Source: Desulfobacteraceae bacterium (GTDB lineage: Bacteria > Desulfobacterota > Desulfobacteria > Desulfobacterales > Desulfosalsimonadaceae). Taken from it: a stretch of 22,909 bases of DNA. The first letter of the stretch is position 1. Every line of letters starts with the position of its first letter. The notes beneath the pieces are model-generated. The model did not search any database, was not told the origin of the DNA, and saw only the letters and a list, made by a program, of their open reading frames with translations. Positions 15,780 to 22,909 of this stretch are shown here, piece after piece. A program made the translations under genes and the position numbers. The stretch is from positions 1 through 22,909 of the forward strand of contig JAGXHH010000238.1 in assembly GCA_024636355.1 (NCBI GenBank). Direction: 5' to 3'.

Positions 15780-15908
15780 ATGAATCCATCAGTTTATCCA
15801 TTAAAGAGTATGACGCACGGATCGCTGATACAGCAGATCCGTTTAAAACATGCATACGATTATTTCGTTGCCTTCACCTTGCCTGAAACGGACGGTTTAA
15901 AATGTTAA
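15780..15908 (+). CDS. possible 42-aa small ORF overlapping the rnj start
   Basis: An ATG at 15780 opens a 42-codon frame (MNPSVYPLKSMTHGSLIQQ...) whose TAA at 15906-15908 overlaps the first codons of rnj by 7 bp. It fills nearly all of the gap between the 110-aa gene and rnj. Such an overlap could couple RNase J translation to the leader frame. No clear ribosome-binding site precedes it and I know no homolog, so it may be chance. Confidence 0.25.
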   Translation: MNPSVYPLKSMTHGSLIQQIRLKHAYDYFVAFTLPETDGLKC

Positions 15909-17548
15909 AGATCATCCCCCTGGGCGGTCTCGGAGAAATCGGCCTGAACATGATGGCCCTGGAATGCGGTGAGAAGATCGTCATCATCGATGTCGGCCTG
16001 ATGTTTCCTGAAGATTACATGCTCGGCGTCGACTATGTCATTCCGGACATGGGGTATGTGCTGCAGCAAAAATCGAAATTAGCGGCCCTGGTTCTGACCC
16101 ACGCCCACGAAGACCATATCGGTGCTCTGCCTTACCTGCTGCGGGAAGTCAATCTCCCGATTTACGGCACCCCGTTTACCCTGGGTCTCGTCAGACACAA
16201 ACTCGAAGAACACGGGTTGCTGGCAAATGCATCACTCAACCTTATCGGCCCGGGGCAGCGACTGGAGATCGAACCGTTTGCCTTCGAATTCATACGGGTA
16301 AACCACAGCGTGGTCGACGGGGTCGGCATGGCCATTCATACTCCGGAAGGTCTTTTGATTCATACCGGGGATTTCAAGATTTCAGAGTCCCCCCATGATT
16401 GCATGAAAACCGATATGGACGCCTTTGCACGGTATGGCGATATGGGGGTGCTCGCCCTGATGTCGGATTCGACCAATGTCGAAAAGGAAGGGTGGACCCC
16501 ATCGGATGAGCGGGTTAGCAATACGTTGCAGCGGCTGATTGAAAACAGCAGCGGACGGGTAATCGTCGCCTTGTTCGCCTCTAACATCTGCCGGATTCAG
16601 CAGATTGTCAATATTATCAAAGAAGGCTCCCGTAAAATCATCTTCAACGGCCGTAGCATCGAGTTGAGTGTGCGGATTGCCAAGGAGCTCAATCTCCTGC
16701 AGATTCCGGAAAACGTGGAAATCGGGCTCGAGTCGATCAACGACTACCCTGATGATCAGGTTATTCTCATGACCACCGGCAGTCAGGGCGAGCCGATGTC
16801 CGCCCTGGCCCGCATGTCGACCGGCACCCATAAGCAGATCAAGACCCGGGATGGCGACACGGTTATCCTTTCATCGAAATTCATCCCCGGAAATGAAAAG
16901 GCGATCGCCAAGATCATCAACAACCTTTTCCGTAAGGGAGCCAATGTCATCTATGAAAAGATATCTGAAATCCATGTATCCGGCCATGCGTTTCGCGATG
17001 AATTGACGATGATGATCGAAATGGTCCGCCCGAAGTATTTCATTCCGATTCATGGCGAGTACAGGCACCTGTACCATCATGCGCGATTGGCCGAGGCGAC
17101 CGGCATCCCCCCGGAACGTGTCCTGCTTGCCGAAGACGGCGATGTTATCGCATTCAGCCAGGGAGAGGTTAATGTTTCGGAAAAGATACCGACAAGCCGG
17201 GTGCTTGTCGACGGCAAGGGAATTGGCGATGTCGGCCGATTGGTGCTCAAGGAAAGACGCCTGCTTTCCGAAGAAGGGATGGTCGTGATAACTATGGCTT
17301 TAGACGAGGAAACCGGATTTGTCCTGTTTGGTCCCGAGATTGTGTCCAAAGGTTTTGTTTTTCAGACTGAAAGCGGCCACATTCTCGAAGACGCCAAGTG
17401 CATCATCCTTGAAATCGTTGAAGATGCCGTGGATATGCCCCACAGGGCAATGGTGATTCGCAGGCGCCTGCCCGGCGCATTGAGGGAATATTTCAACTTC
17501 ACCATGAAACGGCGGCCGGTGATCCTGCCGTTTATTCTGGAGATTTGA
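15902..17548 (+). CDS. rnj: ribonuclease J
   Basis: RNase J is a metallo-beta-lactamase/beta-CASP ribonuclease with endonuclease and 5'-3' exonuclease activity in mRNA decay and rRNA maturation. The 548-aa protein has the expected length and order. MLKIIPLGGLGEIGLNM is at the N-terminus and the zinc motif THAHEDHIG at 66-74. Further metal-site segments are NHSVVDG and LLIHTGDFK. The beta-CASP region follows (SDSTNVEKEGWTPSD, TTGSQGEPMSALARM). HVSGHAFRDEL and YFIPIHGEYRHL precede a C-terminal RNase J-specific domain. It is followed by a repeat-rich gap before ftsK. Confidence 0.96.
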   Translation: MLKIIPLGGLGEIGLNMMALECGEKIVIIDVGLMFPEDYMLGVDYVIPDMGYVLQQKSKLAALVLTHAHEDHIGALPYLLREVNLPIYGTPFTLGLVRHKLEEHGLLANASLNLIGPGQRLEIEPFAFEFIRVNHSVVDGVGMAIHTPEGLLIHTGDFKISESPHDCMKTDMDAFARYGDMGVLALMSDSTNVEKEGWTPSDERVSNTLQRLIENSSGRVIVALFASNICRIQQIVNIIKEGSRKIIFNGRSIELSVRIAKELNLLQIPENVEIGLESINDYPDDQVILMTTGSQGEPMSALARMSTGTHKQIKTRDGDTVILSSKFIPGNEKAIAKIINNLFRKGANVIYEKISEIHVSGHAFRDELTMMIEMVRPKYFIPIHGEYRHLYHHARLAEATGIPPERVLLAEDGDVIAFSQGEVNVSEKIPTSRVLVDGKGIGDVGRLVLKERRLLSEEGMVVITMALDEETGFVLFGPEIVSKGFVFQTESGHILEDAKCIILEIVEDAVDMPHRAMVIRRRLPGALREYFNFTMKRRPVILPFILEI

Positions 17549-17552
17549 GGCA

Positions 17553-17608
17553 AAGTTCAAGGTTCACGGTTCAAAGTTCAAGGTTCAAGGTTCAAGGTTC
17601 ACGGTTCA
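17553..17608. repeat. 8-copy 7-bp tandem repeat
   Basis: Eight uninterrupted heptamers run in a row: AAGTTCA, AGGTTCA, CGGTTCA, AAGTTCA, AGGTTCA x3, CGGTTCA. The first two bases vary and GTTCA is invariant. The array begins 4 bp past the rnj stop codon. The same heptamer occurs on the opposite strand at 20712-20739. Confidence 0.95.
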
Positions 17609-17622
17609 ACCGCGCAATTGCT

Positions 17623-17648
17623 GGTTCCCAAGCTCCTGCTTGGGAACC
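17623..17648. terminator. 11-bp perfect hairpin downstream of rnj
   Basis: GGTTCCCAAGC (17623-17633) and GCTTGGGAACC (17638-17648) form a perfect stem with a TCCT loop. No T-tract follows. I recall similar palindromes dispersed in other bacterial genomes, so this is likely a mobile or spread hairpin that may also act as a transcript end for rnj. Confidence 0.6.
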
Positions 17649-17656
17649 CGGTTTCG

Positions 17657-17672
17657 GGAAGCTCCGGCTTCC
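17657..17672. repeat. second short hairpin in the rnj-ftsK gap
   Basis: GGAAGC (17657-17662) and GCTTCC (17667-17672) pair around TCCG. It sits 8 bp after the longer hairpin and shares its AAGCTCC...GCTT core, so the two may be related copies. Confidence 0.55.
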
Positions 17673-17743
17673 TGCTCCTGTGGCAGTCTTTACTGTATTT
17701 CTTTTCTTTTAACCCGCAGTCTGCAGATTTGAAATAGCCTTGC

Positions 17744-19969
17744 ATGCGAAAAGAAATTATTGGCATCCTCCTGATCTTTCTGGTTCTGTTTACGGCCGTC
17801 AGCCTGGTTTCCTATAGTCCTGCCGACCCGTCCCTTCACCATGCCCTGTCCGCGGCCAATGTCGACAATTTCTTCGGACTCACCGGCGCCCATCTGTCTG
17901 GATTTCTGATCGGTCTTTTCGGCATGGGGGCGTTCTGGATACCGGTACTGCTCTTGATTGCCTGTGTGCTGTTCTATACCCGCAAAAAGAAGCATTCGGC
18001 ATGGTTTATCGGAGGGGGCGGCATATTGCTCGTGGTCGCAACCGGCGCCTTGTTTGCCCTTTTCGGGGAACAGTACGTCATGTTTGAGAAATCATTTACC
18101 GCCGGCGGAATGGTCGGCTCGCCGATCAAGACGCTGCTTGTCGACTATACGAACCGATCCGGCGCCCTCGTCATTCTTTTCGTTTTTTTTGTCATCGGCT
18201 TCATCCTGACAACCGGTATTTCCGTCATCCGCGCATCGAAAAACGGGCTCCGGCTGATCGCCCTTGCCTGGAGGCGTTTTAAATCAGTCATTTTCTCCAT
18301 AATCCGGTTCCTTAAAACCCGGTTGAAACTGCCGAAAAGACCGCTCCGGATACCAAAACCAATCCAGGATCCAAAGCCGAAGCCGGTAAAAAGAGAAGCC
18401 GCTCAACCTGTTGAAAAAGTATCTCCTAATGAAATCAAATACGATATTAAGATCAAAAACTCCGTGCCGCCGATTTCCATTCAATCGATTCCCCCGCCCC
18501 GGCAGCAGGAATTCGAGTCGATGCGGATCACGGAAGGATTCCAGTTGCCCCCTCTCGATTTTCTCGATGAACCCGTACGGATTGGCGGCGAAATCGATCA
18601 TGAATTCCTCCGGCGGCAGTCCGAGTTGCTTGAAAAGAAACTCGCGGATTTCGGGGTACAGGGGCGGGTCACTGAAGTGCTGCCCGGCCCGGTGATCACC
18701 CGTTACGAATTTGCCCCGGCTCCGGGTGTGAAGATCAATAAGATCGTCAATCTTTCCGATGACCTGGCCCTTGCATTAAAAGCCATGAGCGTGCGCATCA
18801 TTGCGCCGATTCCCGGCAAGGCCGTAATCGGAATCGAATTGCCCAACGAACAACGGGAAACCGTATTTTTCAAGGAAATCGTCGCGTCTTCGGTTTATGA
18901 CAAATCGGCATCGAAACTGACCATTGCTCTTGGAAAAGATATCGTCGGCCATCCGGTGGTGGCGGACCTGGTGACAATGCCCCACCTGCTCATCGCCGGC
19001 GCCACGGGCACGGGAAAGAGTGTGGCCCTGAACACCATGATCACCAGCATCCTTTATAAGGCGACACCGGAAGACGTCAAACTGATCATGATCGATCCCA
19101 AGCGGATCGAACTTTCCATGTACGATGGCATTCCGCACCTGATTTCCCCTGTGGTCACCGATATGAAAAAGGCGACCAATGCCCTGTTCTGGGCGGTTCG
19201 AGAAATGGAGCGGCGCTACAAGCTGTTGTCCGTAAAACGGGTGCGAAATATCAAACAGTACAACCAGAAAATCGCCAGGGAAAAACCTCCCGAAGATGAG
19301 CCTCCCCCGGAAAAACTACCCTATATTGTTGTGATTATCGACGAACTCGCAGACCTGATGATGGTCTCTTCCCGGGACGTGGAAGTGGGCCTGACCCGCC
19401 TTGCACAGATGGCCCGTGCTGCGGGCATCCACCTGATTATCGCCACCCAGCGGCCGTCCGTAGACGTGCTGACCGGGTTGATCAAGGCCAATTTTCCCAC
19501 CCGGATGTCGTTTCAGGTTTCGTCCAAGATAGATTCGCGAACCATTATCGACTCCAATGGGGCGGAAGCGCTCCTGGGAAATGGCGACATGCTTTTCCTC
19601 CCCCCGGGGACTGCCAAACTCCAGCGGATTCATGGGGCTTATGTATCCGAAGATGAGGTAAATAAGATCATCGAATTCTTAAAAGCCCAGAAAGCCCCGG
19701 AATATGTAGAGGAAGTCCTCGAAGCCCCTGAGCCTGAAAAAGGTGGCGGCGGCGATGAAGAGTATGATGAACGGTATGACGAAGCGGTAGCACTGGTGAC
19801 CAAAACCGGACAGGCCTCCATATCGATGGTACAGCGGCACCTGCGCATTGGATACAACCGCGCAGCCCGGATCATCGAAGTCATGGAAAAAGAAGGGGTT
19901 GTGGGGCCATCGGATGGGGTTAAACAGCGCGAAGTCCTGGTGAAGAACGATTACGATGAGATGAATTGA
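17744..19969 (+). CDS. ftsK: DNA translocase FtsK/SpoIIIE
   Basis: FtsK pumps chromosomal DNA at the septum during division and promotes dimer resolution at dif. The 741-aa protein starts with about four membrane helices (about 6-23, 51-78, 87-107, 139-161). A proline- and lysine-rich linker follows (about 190-260, short compared with E. coli). The alpha/beta motor has Walker A GATGTGKS (419-426), Walker B VVIIDELADLM, ATQRPSVDVLTG and NFPTRMSF. A C-terminal winged-helix gamma domain for DNA orientation reads DEAVALVTKTGQASISMVQRHLRIGYNRAARIIEVME. Length is similar to SpoIIIE-type proteins. No clear ribosome-binding site is visible, but the N-terminus fits the family. Confidence 0.96.
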   Translation: MRKEIIGILLIFLVLFTAVSLVSYSPADPSLHHALSAANVDNFFGLTGAHLSGFLIGLFGMGAFWIPVLLLIACVLFYTRKKKHSAWFIGGGGILLVVATGALFALFGEQYVMFEKSFTAGGMVGSPIKTLLVDYTNRSGALVILFVFFVIGFILTTGISVIRASKNGLRLIALAWRRFKSVIFSIIRFLKTRLKLPKRPLRIPKPIQDPKPKPVKREAAQPVEKVSPNEIKYDIKIKNSVPPISIQSIPPPRQQEFESMRITEGFQLPPLDFLDEPVRIGGEIDHEFLRRQSELLEKKLADFGVQGRVTEVLPGPVITRYEFAPAPGVKINKIVNLSDDLALALKAMSVRIIAPIPGKAVIGIELPNEQRETVFFKEIVASSVYDKSASKLTIALGKDIVGHPVVADLVTMPHLLIAGATGTGKSVALNTMITSILYKATPEDVKLIMIDPKRIELSMYDGIPHLISPVVTDMKKATNALFWAVREMERRYKLLSVKRVRNIKQYNQKIAREKPPEDEPPPEKLPYIVVIIDELADLMMVSSRDVEVGLTRLAQMARAAGIHLIIATQRPSVDVLTGLIKANFPTRMSFQVSSKIDSRTIIDSNGAEALLGNGDMLFLPPGTAKLQRIHGAYVSEDEVNKIIEFLKAQKAPEYVEEVLEAPEPEKGGGGDEEYDERYDEAVALVTKTGQASISMVQRHLRIGYNRAARIIEVMEKEGVVGPSDGVKQREVLVKNDYDEMN

Positions 19970-19979
19970 ACAGGAATTA

Positions 19980-20618
19980 ATGAACATTCCCGCTGAAATA
20001 GTAGATTCGGTAAAAGGCTTCCTCGACAGGGAAGAGGGCTTGCGTCTGTATGAAGTAGCCGAAGCGGCCAGCCGAATGGCGCCCTGCCTGGAGATCGGCA
20101 GTTATTGCGGCAAGTCGACACTCTACCTGGGCGATGCCTGCCGAAAAACCAGCGGCATCCTGTTTTCAATCGATCATCATCTGGGTTCGGAGGAGCAACA
20201 GCCGGGCGAGGGATATTTCGATCCGGAAACCTGGGATCCGAAAGCCTGCCGCATGGACACATTTCCGCTGTTTCGGAAAACATTGGAACTCGGCGGCCTG
20301 GAAGATACGGTTATCCCGATCGTCAGCTCTTCTTCCACGGCGGCAAGGCGCTGGGCCACCCCGTTGAGCCTTGTTTTTATTGATGGCGGCCACAGCTATG
20401 AATCCGCCTGCGCCGATTACAACAACTGGATCGGCCACATCATCCCGGGCGGCTACCTGCTGATTCACGACATCTTCGAAAACCCGGAAGAGGGCGGGCA
20501 GGCACCCTACGACGTCTATCGCCTGGCGATAGCCTCCGGTTTGTTTATCGAACGGCCCATGACGAAAACCCTCGGCGTGCTGCAGCGCCGCCCCTGCGGA
20601 CCGATTCCCAGGCAGTAG
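19980..20618 (+). CDS. class I SAM-dependent methyltransferase (Methyltransf_24-like)
   Basis: The 212-aa protein shows a Rossmann methyltransferase core. Motif I is PCLEIGSYCGKST (about 35-47), then a strand ending in FSIDHH as the likely acidic residue for the SAM ribose. LVFIDGGHSYESACADYNNW and IIPGGYLLIHDIFENPEEGG follow as later strands. The DGGHSYE segment is typical of the Methyltransf_24 group, which includes sugar and small-molecule methyltransferases. The substrate cannot be deduced. It begins 10 bp after ftsK and may share its transcript; it ends facing the minus-strand methyltransferase across a repeat-rich gap. Confidence 0.82.
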   Translation: MNIPAEIVDSVKGFLDREEGLRLYEVAEAASRMAPCLEIGSYCGKSTLYLGDACRKTSGILFSIDHHLGSEEQQPGEGYFDPETWDPKACRMDTFPLFRKTLELGGLEDTVIPIVSSSSTAARRWATPLSLVFIDGGHSYESACADYNNWIGHIIPGGYLLIHDIFENPEEGGQAPYDVYRLAIASGLFIERPMTKTLGVLQRRPCGPIPRQ

Positions 20619-20677
20619 TATCCCGGCATCAATCTTGACTGACCCTGAACCCGCCCTTGCCCTTCAATTTCGAACCA

Positions 20678-20707
20678 GGGCGGACACGCACGCAGGTCCG
20701 CCCCTAC
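20678..20707 (-). repeat. GTAG-headed REP-like palindrome
   Basis: Arms GGGCGGAC (20678-20685) and GTCCGCCC (20696-20703) form a perfect 8-bp stem with a 10-nt loop. Read on the minus strand it starts GTAGGGGCGGAC, so it has the same GTAGG-GCGG head as the repeat at 1633-1692 with a different stem. It lies between two convergent methyltransferase genes and may help end both transcripts. Confidence 0.75.
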
Positions 20708-20711
20708 GGTT

Positions 20712-20739
20712 TTAACCCTGAACCTTGAACCTTGAACCC
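20712..20739. repeat. short heptamer array, inverted relative to 17553-17608
   Basis: Units TTAACCC, TGAACCT, TGAACCT, TGAACCC are the reverse complement of the AGGTTCA heptamer found after rnj. More degenerate copies (TGACCCTGAACCC) lie near 20640-20652. Confidence 0.85.
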
Positions 20740-20749
20740 GCACTTACAT

Positions 20750-21463
20750 TTACATCCCCTTCCGAAAATAAACCACCAGGCTTTTACCGATAAGCGGATT
20801 GCACACGGAATCGATCCTGCGTGTGATTGTCGGTTTTTTCATGATATCCCAGGTGAGAAACCGATGATAGAGACTGACGGGAGCGGCAGTTTCCTTTTCC
20901 GGTCCGATCAGGCACTTGAGCCACCAGTAGGGGGTGTGCAGGCTGTGGGCATGGTGGGAGAACCGTTTTCTGGCGCCGAGTTTTTCGAACATGCGGGTAA
21001 TCTGCCGTTTTTTGTATATCCGCACATGGCCGCCCTCGGTATTGCAGTAGGCAGCGGACAGGGTCCAGCAGATTTTTTCCGGGACATAGCGTGGTACACT
21101 CACTGTCAGGGTCCCGCCTGGACGCAGCACCCGGAAGAGTTCCCTGGCGGCCTGACGGTCGTCCGGGATATGCTCCATGACCTCGGAGCAGATGACGTGA
21201 TCAAACGCGTGGTCGGCAAAGGGCAGGGCGGTAATATCGGCCGCCGACAAGCCCCAGCGTCCTTTGAGCGCTCCGCCATATTCTTCGTGGGCCCGGATGT
21301 TTGTTTTGGCTTTTTCGAGATCGTCTACGCTCAGATCCGCACCGATTACGGTCGCATCGAAATCGGCACAGGCACGGCTGACGTGCCGCCCGGGACCGCA
21401 CCCCATATCGAGTATCCGGTCTTGCCGCCGGATGCCAAGGCGTTTATAATCGATTGTAATCAT
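20750..21463 (-). CDS. class I SAM-dependent methyltransferase (Methyltransf_11-like)
   Basis: The 237-aa protein has a classic motif I (RILDMGCGPGRHV, about 17-29), an acidic SAM-ribose residue in VIGADLS, AADITALPFADHAFDHVICSEVMEHI (motifs around 74-98), and VLRPGGTLTVSVP. The C-terminal part (HVRIYKKRQITRMFEKLG, then HSLHTPYWWLKCLIGPE) resembles methyltransferases found beside glycosyltransferases in envelope-sugar or lipid loci. Its start overlaps the end of the upstream GT4 gene by 20 bp, so both are probably made together and may act on the same glycoconjugate. Confidence 0.87.
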   Translation of the reverse strand: MITIDYKRLGIRRQDRILDMGCGPGRHVSRACADFDATVIGADLSVDDLEKAKTNIRAHEEYGGALKGRWGLSAADITALPFADHAFDHVICSEVMEHIPDDRQAARELFRVLRPGGTLTVSVPRYVPEKICWTLSAAYCNTEGGHVRIYKKRQITRMFEKLGARKRFSHHAHSLHTPYWWLKCLIGPEKETAAPVSLYHRFLTWDIMKKPTITRRIDSVCNPLIGKSLVVYFRKGM

Positions 21464-22697
21464 AAATGACCTGTCTGTATGCTTCGACCGTATTTTCAGC
21501 GGCCGCGGTCCACGTCAGATGTTTCTGTACTCGCTCGTATCCGGCCTTACTCAGTGTTTCAGCATATCCCGGGTTATCCAGGACATCAAGAATCGCCCGT
21601 TCCAGCGCGTCGGTGTCGGCCGGCGGCACGAGAATGCCGGCATCCCCTACGACTTCGGGCAGTGCGCCCCCAGTGGTGCTGATAACCGGAACACCGCAGG
21701 CCATAGCCTCGCCGGCAGGCAGCCCGAAGCCTTCATAGATCGACGGAACCACAGCCATAGTTGCCCTGGCATATTGCCGGACGAAATCCTCATCGCTGAT
21801 GCGGCCGGTAAACGTGACAAGATTGCCGATGCCCAGGGCGCGGATGAGTCGCTCGACCAGGCCGTTTTTCTTAGGCGTGCCGATGACGATCAGCCGGATA
21901 TCGCGTTTCCGGGAAATGCTGGAAATTGCGGGCAAAAGGTAATGAAGGCCTTTTAAAGGCGTATCGGCGCTGTTGGTCACGATGATCCGGTTTGTTTCCC
22001 GCTCGATTTCCGGAATCGGGTAGAAAAGATCCGTGTTGATGCCGTTGGGAATAATGGAGAACCGGTCTTCTGGAATATTGAATTCCCGGCTGATATCTTT
22101 TCTGGCGCAGTCGGAAACGGTAATGACATGGGAAAGGGTTCGCGACACGCGTTTTTGCATGTCCAGAAAGGAATACCACCGGAGGTGTCTGAGCTTTTTC
22201 CAGAATTTCCGTTCGGATTTCACCGCGATGTCCCGGTCCACCGTAATCGGGTGGTGTATGGTGGCAATGGTCGGCATCCGGCACTTGAGTGCCCATACGC
22301 CATACGACAGGCTCTGGTTGTCGTGGATGATGTCATACGCTTTAAGTCGTTGCTTCAGGTAACGGTAGGTTCTCATGCCGAACGTGAAGGGTTCGGGAAA
22401 CCCCATTGTGGAGGTTCCCAGCCATTCAATCAGGTTGGTTGAGTCGGCAAGTTCCCGTCTCTCGGGCACACGGAACAGGTCGTCCGGATTGTACAGGTCG
22501 AGGCTCGGCATCCGGATAAGCCGGACCCCGTCTTTTAGTTCCGGGTATTGCTGGCCGGAAATGACATCGACCGTATGGCCGAGGCGGGTCAGGGCGTAGC
22601 TCAGGTTCCGGATATAGCCGCCCTGGCCTCCGCAGTGAGGGTTGCTCCGGTAACCGAGCAGGCAGATCCGAAGGGGGCGATCGATTATGTGATTCAT
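21444..22697 (-). CDS. GT4-family glycosyltransferase
   Basis: This 417-aa retaining glycosyltransferase has the GT-B fold. The N-terminal acceptor domain reads LRICLLGYRSNPHCGGQGGYIRNLSYALTRLGHTVDVIS, with HDNQSLSYGV and ATIHHPI following. The linker region includes VITVSDCARKDI and IIPNGINTDLFYP. The donor domain shows VTFTGRISDEDFVRQYARA, the EX7E motif in YEGFGLPAGEA, and GVPVISTTGGALPEVVGDAG. The acceptor is unknown; LPS, capsule or a glycolipid is likely in an organism with LptD. It is the first gene of a pair with the overlapping methyltransferase. Confidence 0.92.
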   Translation of the reverse strand: MNHIIDRPLRICLLGYRSNPHCGGQGGYIRNLSYALTRLGHTVDVISGQQYPELKDGVRLIRMPSLDLYNPDDLFRVPERRELADSTNLIEWLGTSTMGFPEPFTFGMRTYRYLKQRLKAYDIIHDNQSLSYGVWALKCRMPTIATIHHPITVDRDIAVKSERKFWKKLRHLRWYSFLDMQKRVSRTLSHVITVSDCARKDISREFNIPEDRFSIIPNGINTDLFYPIPEIERETNRIIVTNSADTPLKGLHYLLPAISSISRKRDIRLIVIGTPKKNGLVERLIRALGIGNLVTFTGRISDEDFVRQYARATMAVVPSIYEGFGLPAGEAMACGVPVISTTGGALPEVVGDAGILVPPADTDALERAILDVLDNPGYAETLSKAGYERVQKHLTWTAAAENTVEAYRQVIYDYNRL

Positions 22698-22909
22698 AAG
22701 CTCAATTAATTATTGGATGCGTGAATAGTCAAGCGTTTCAAATACGCTCCCGGGACCAATTCGTCAAGACGTTTTCCGCGTTTGATCCGTACCACTCGAT
22801 GTTTTGGGGTTGATCAGCCCTCGATGTTGTGATTAAAGTGAGGTATCGGTTAACCACTTACTTCGATAACAAATGGAAATATTTATCATGGCGCACACGA
22901 CGTCCCTTA
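22698..22909. other. non-coding end of window with short repeats
   Basis: I see no supportable gene in these 212 bp. CTCGATGTT occurs twice (22795-22803 and 22820-22828). An ATG at 22888 opens a frame (MAHTTSL) that runs off the edge, too short to judge. Confidence 0.5.

Noticed and set aside
22704..22732. Promoter-like TTGACT-17-TTAATT upstream of the GT4 gene on the minus strand
   Set aside because: The -10 box is weak, and its transcription start would fall at the start codon, leaving no room for a ribosome-binding site.
22888..22909. Start of a possible plus-strand gene (MAHTTSL)
   Set aside because: Only seven codons are visible and no clear ribosome-binding site precedes them.

Overview
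The window looks like a contig end from a Gram-negative, moderately GC-rich bacterium, most likely a sulfate-reducer-type Desulfobacterota (Desulfobacteria). This placement is inference. It rests on an LptD outer-membrane assembly protein (so an LPS-type envelope) together with RicT/PSP1, RNase J, a YhaM-type exoribonuclease, a small 2[4Fe-4S] ferredoxin and GTAG-headed palindromic repeats. Bases 1-29 are not genomic: they match the Illumina Nextera (Tn5) read-1 adapter, so the left edge is an assembly artefact and the first gene is cut there.

Layout. 30-1526 (minus): a truncated PAS-repeat sensor protein and an alpha/beta hydrolase. 1689-5705 (minus): a compact housekeeping operon, HU/IHF-like protein - holB - ricT - metG; a REPIN-like inverted repeat overlaps the metG stop codon. 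5863-8097 (minus): lptD. 8098-8239: a divergent promoter region with an 11-bp direct repeat. 8240-13181 (plus): a probable operon of a YhaM-like exonuclease, tmk, a cysteine synthase-cysteinyl-tRNA synthetase fusion, and an unrecognised 318-aa protein overlapping the fusion by 4 bp. 13300-13488: a ferredoxin with its own promoter-like sequence and terminators. 13614-15769 (plus): a LarA-like (nickel-pincer family) protein, an Ogt-type DNA repair methyltransferase and a small unknown protein. 15902-19969 (plus): rnj and ftsK, separated by a mosaic of simple and palindromic repeats. 19980-20618 (plus): a class I methyltransferase. 20619-20749: a second repeat-rich gap. 20750-22697 (minus): a second methyltransferase and a GT4 glycosyltransferase. 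22698-22909 holds no gene I can support.

Most genes are core functions: translation (metG, the cys fusion), replication and segregation (holB, tmk, HU, ftsK), RNA decay (YhaM, RNase J), envelope (lptD, GT4) and DNA repair (ogt). The most unusual object is the 764-aa fusion at 9934-12228. Its N-terminal half is an intact CysM/CysK-like PLP enzyme. Its C-terminal half is a cysteinyl-tRNA synthetase that keeps the zinc and cysteine-binding residues but has HLGE instead of HIGH and no recognisable KMSKS loop. Cysteine may be made and then activated or handed on within one polypeptide, or the synthetase half may have taken a new role. It and the overlapping 318-aa unknown protein are the best candidate for something undescribed. 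No tRNA, rRNA, CRISPR array, phage or complete insertion sequence was seen.
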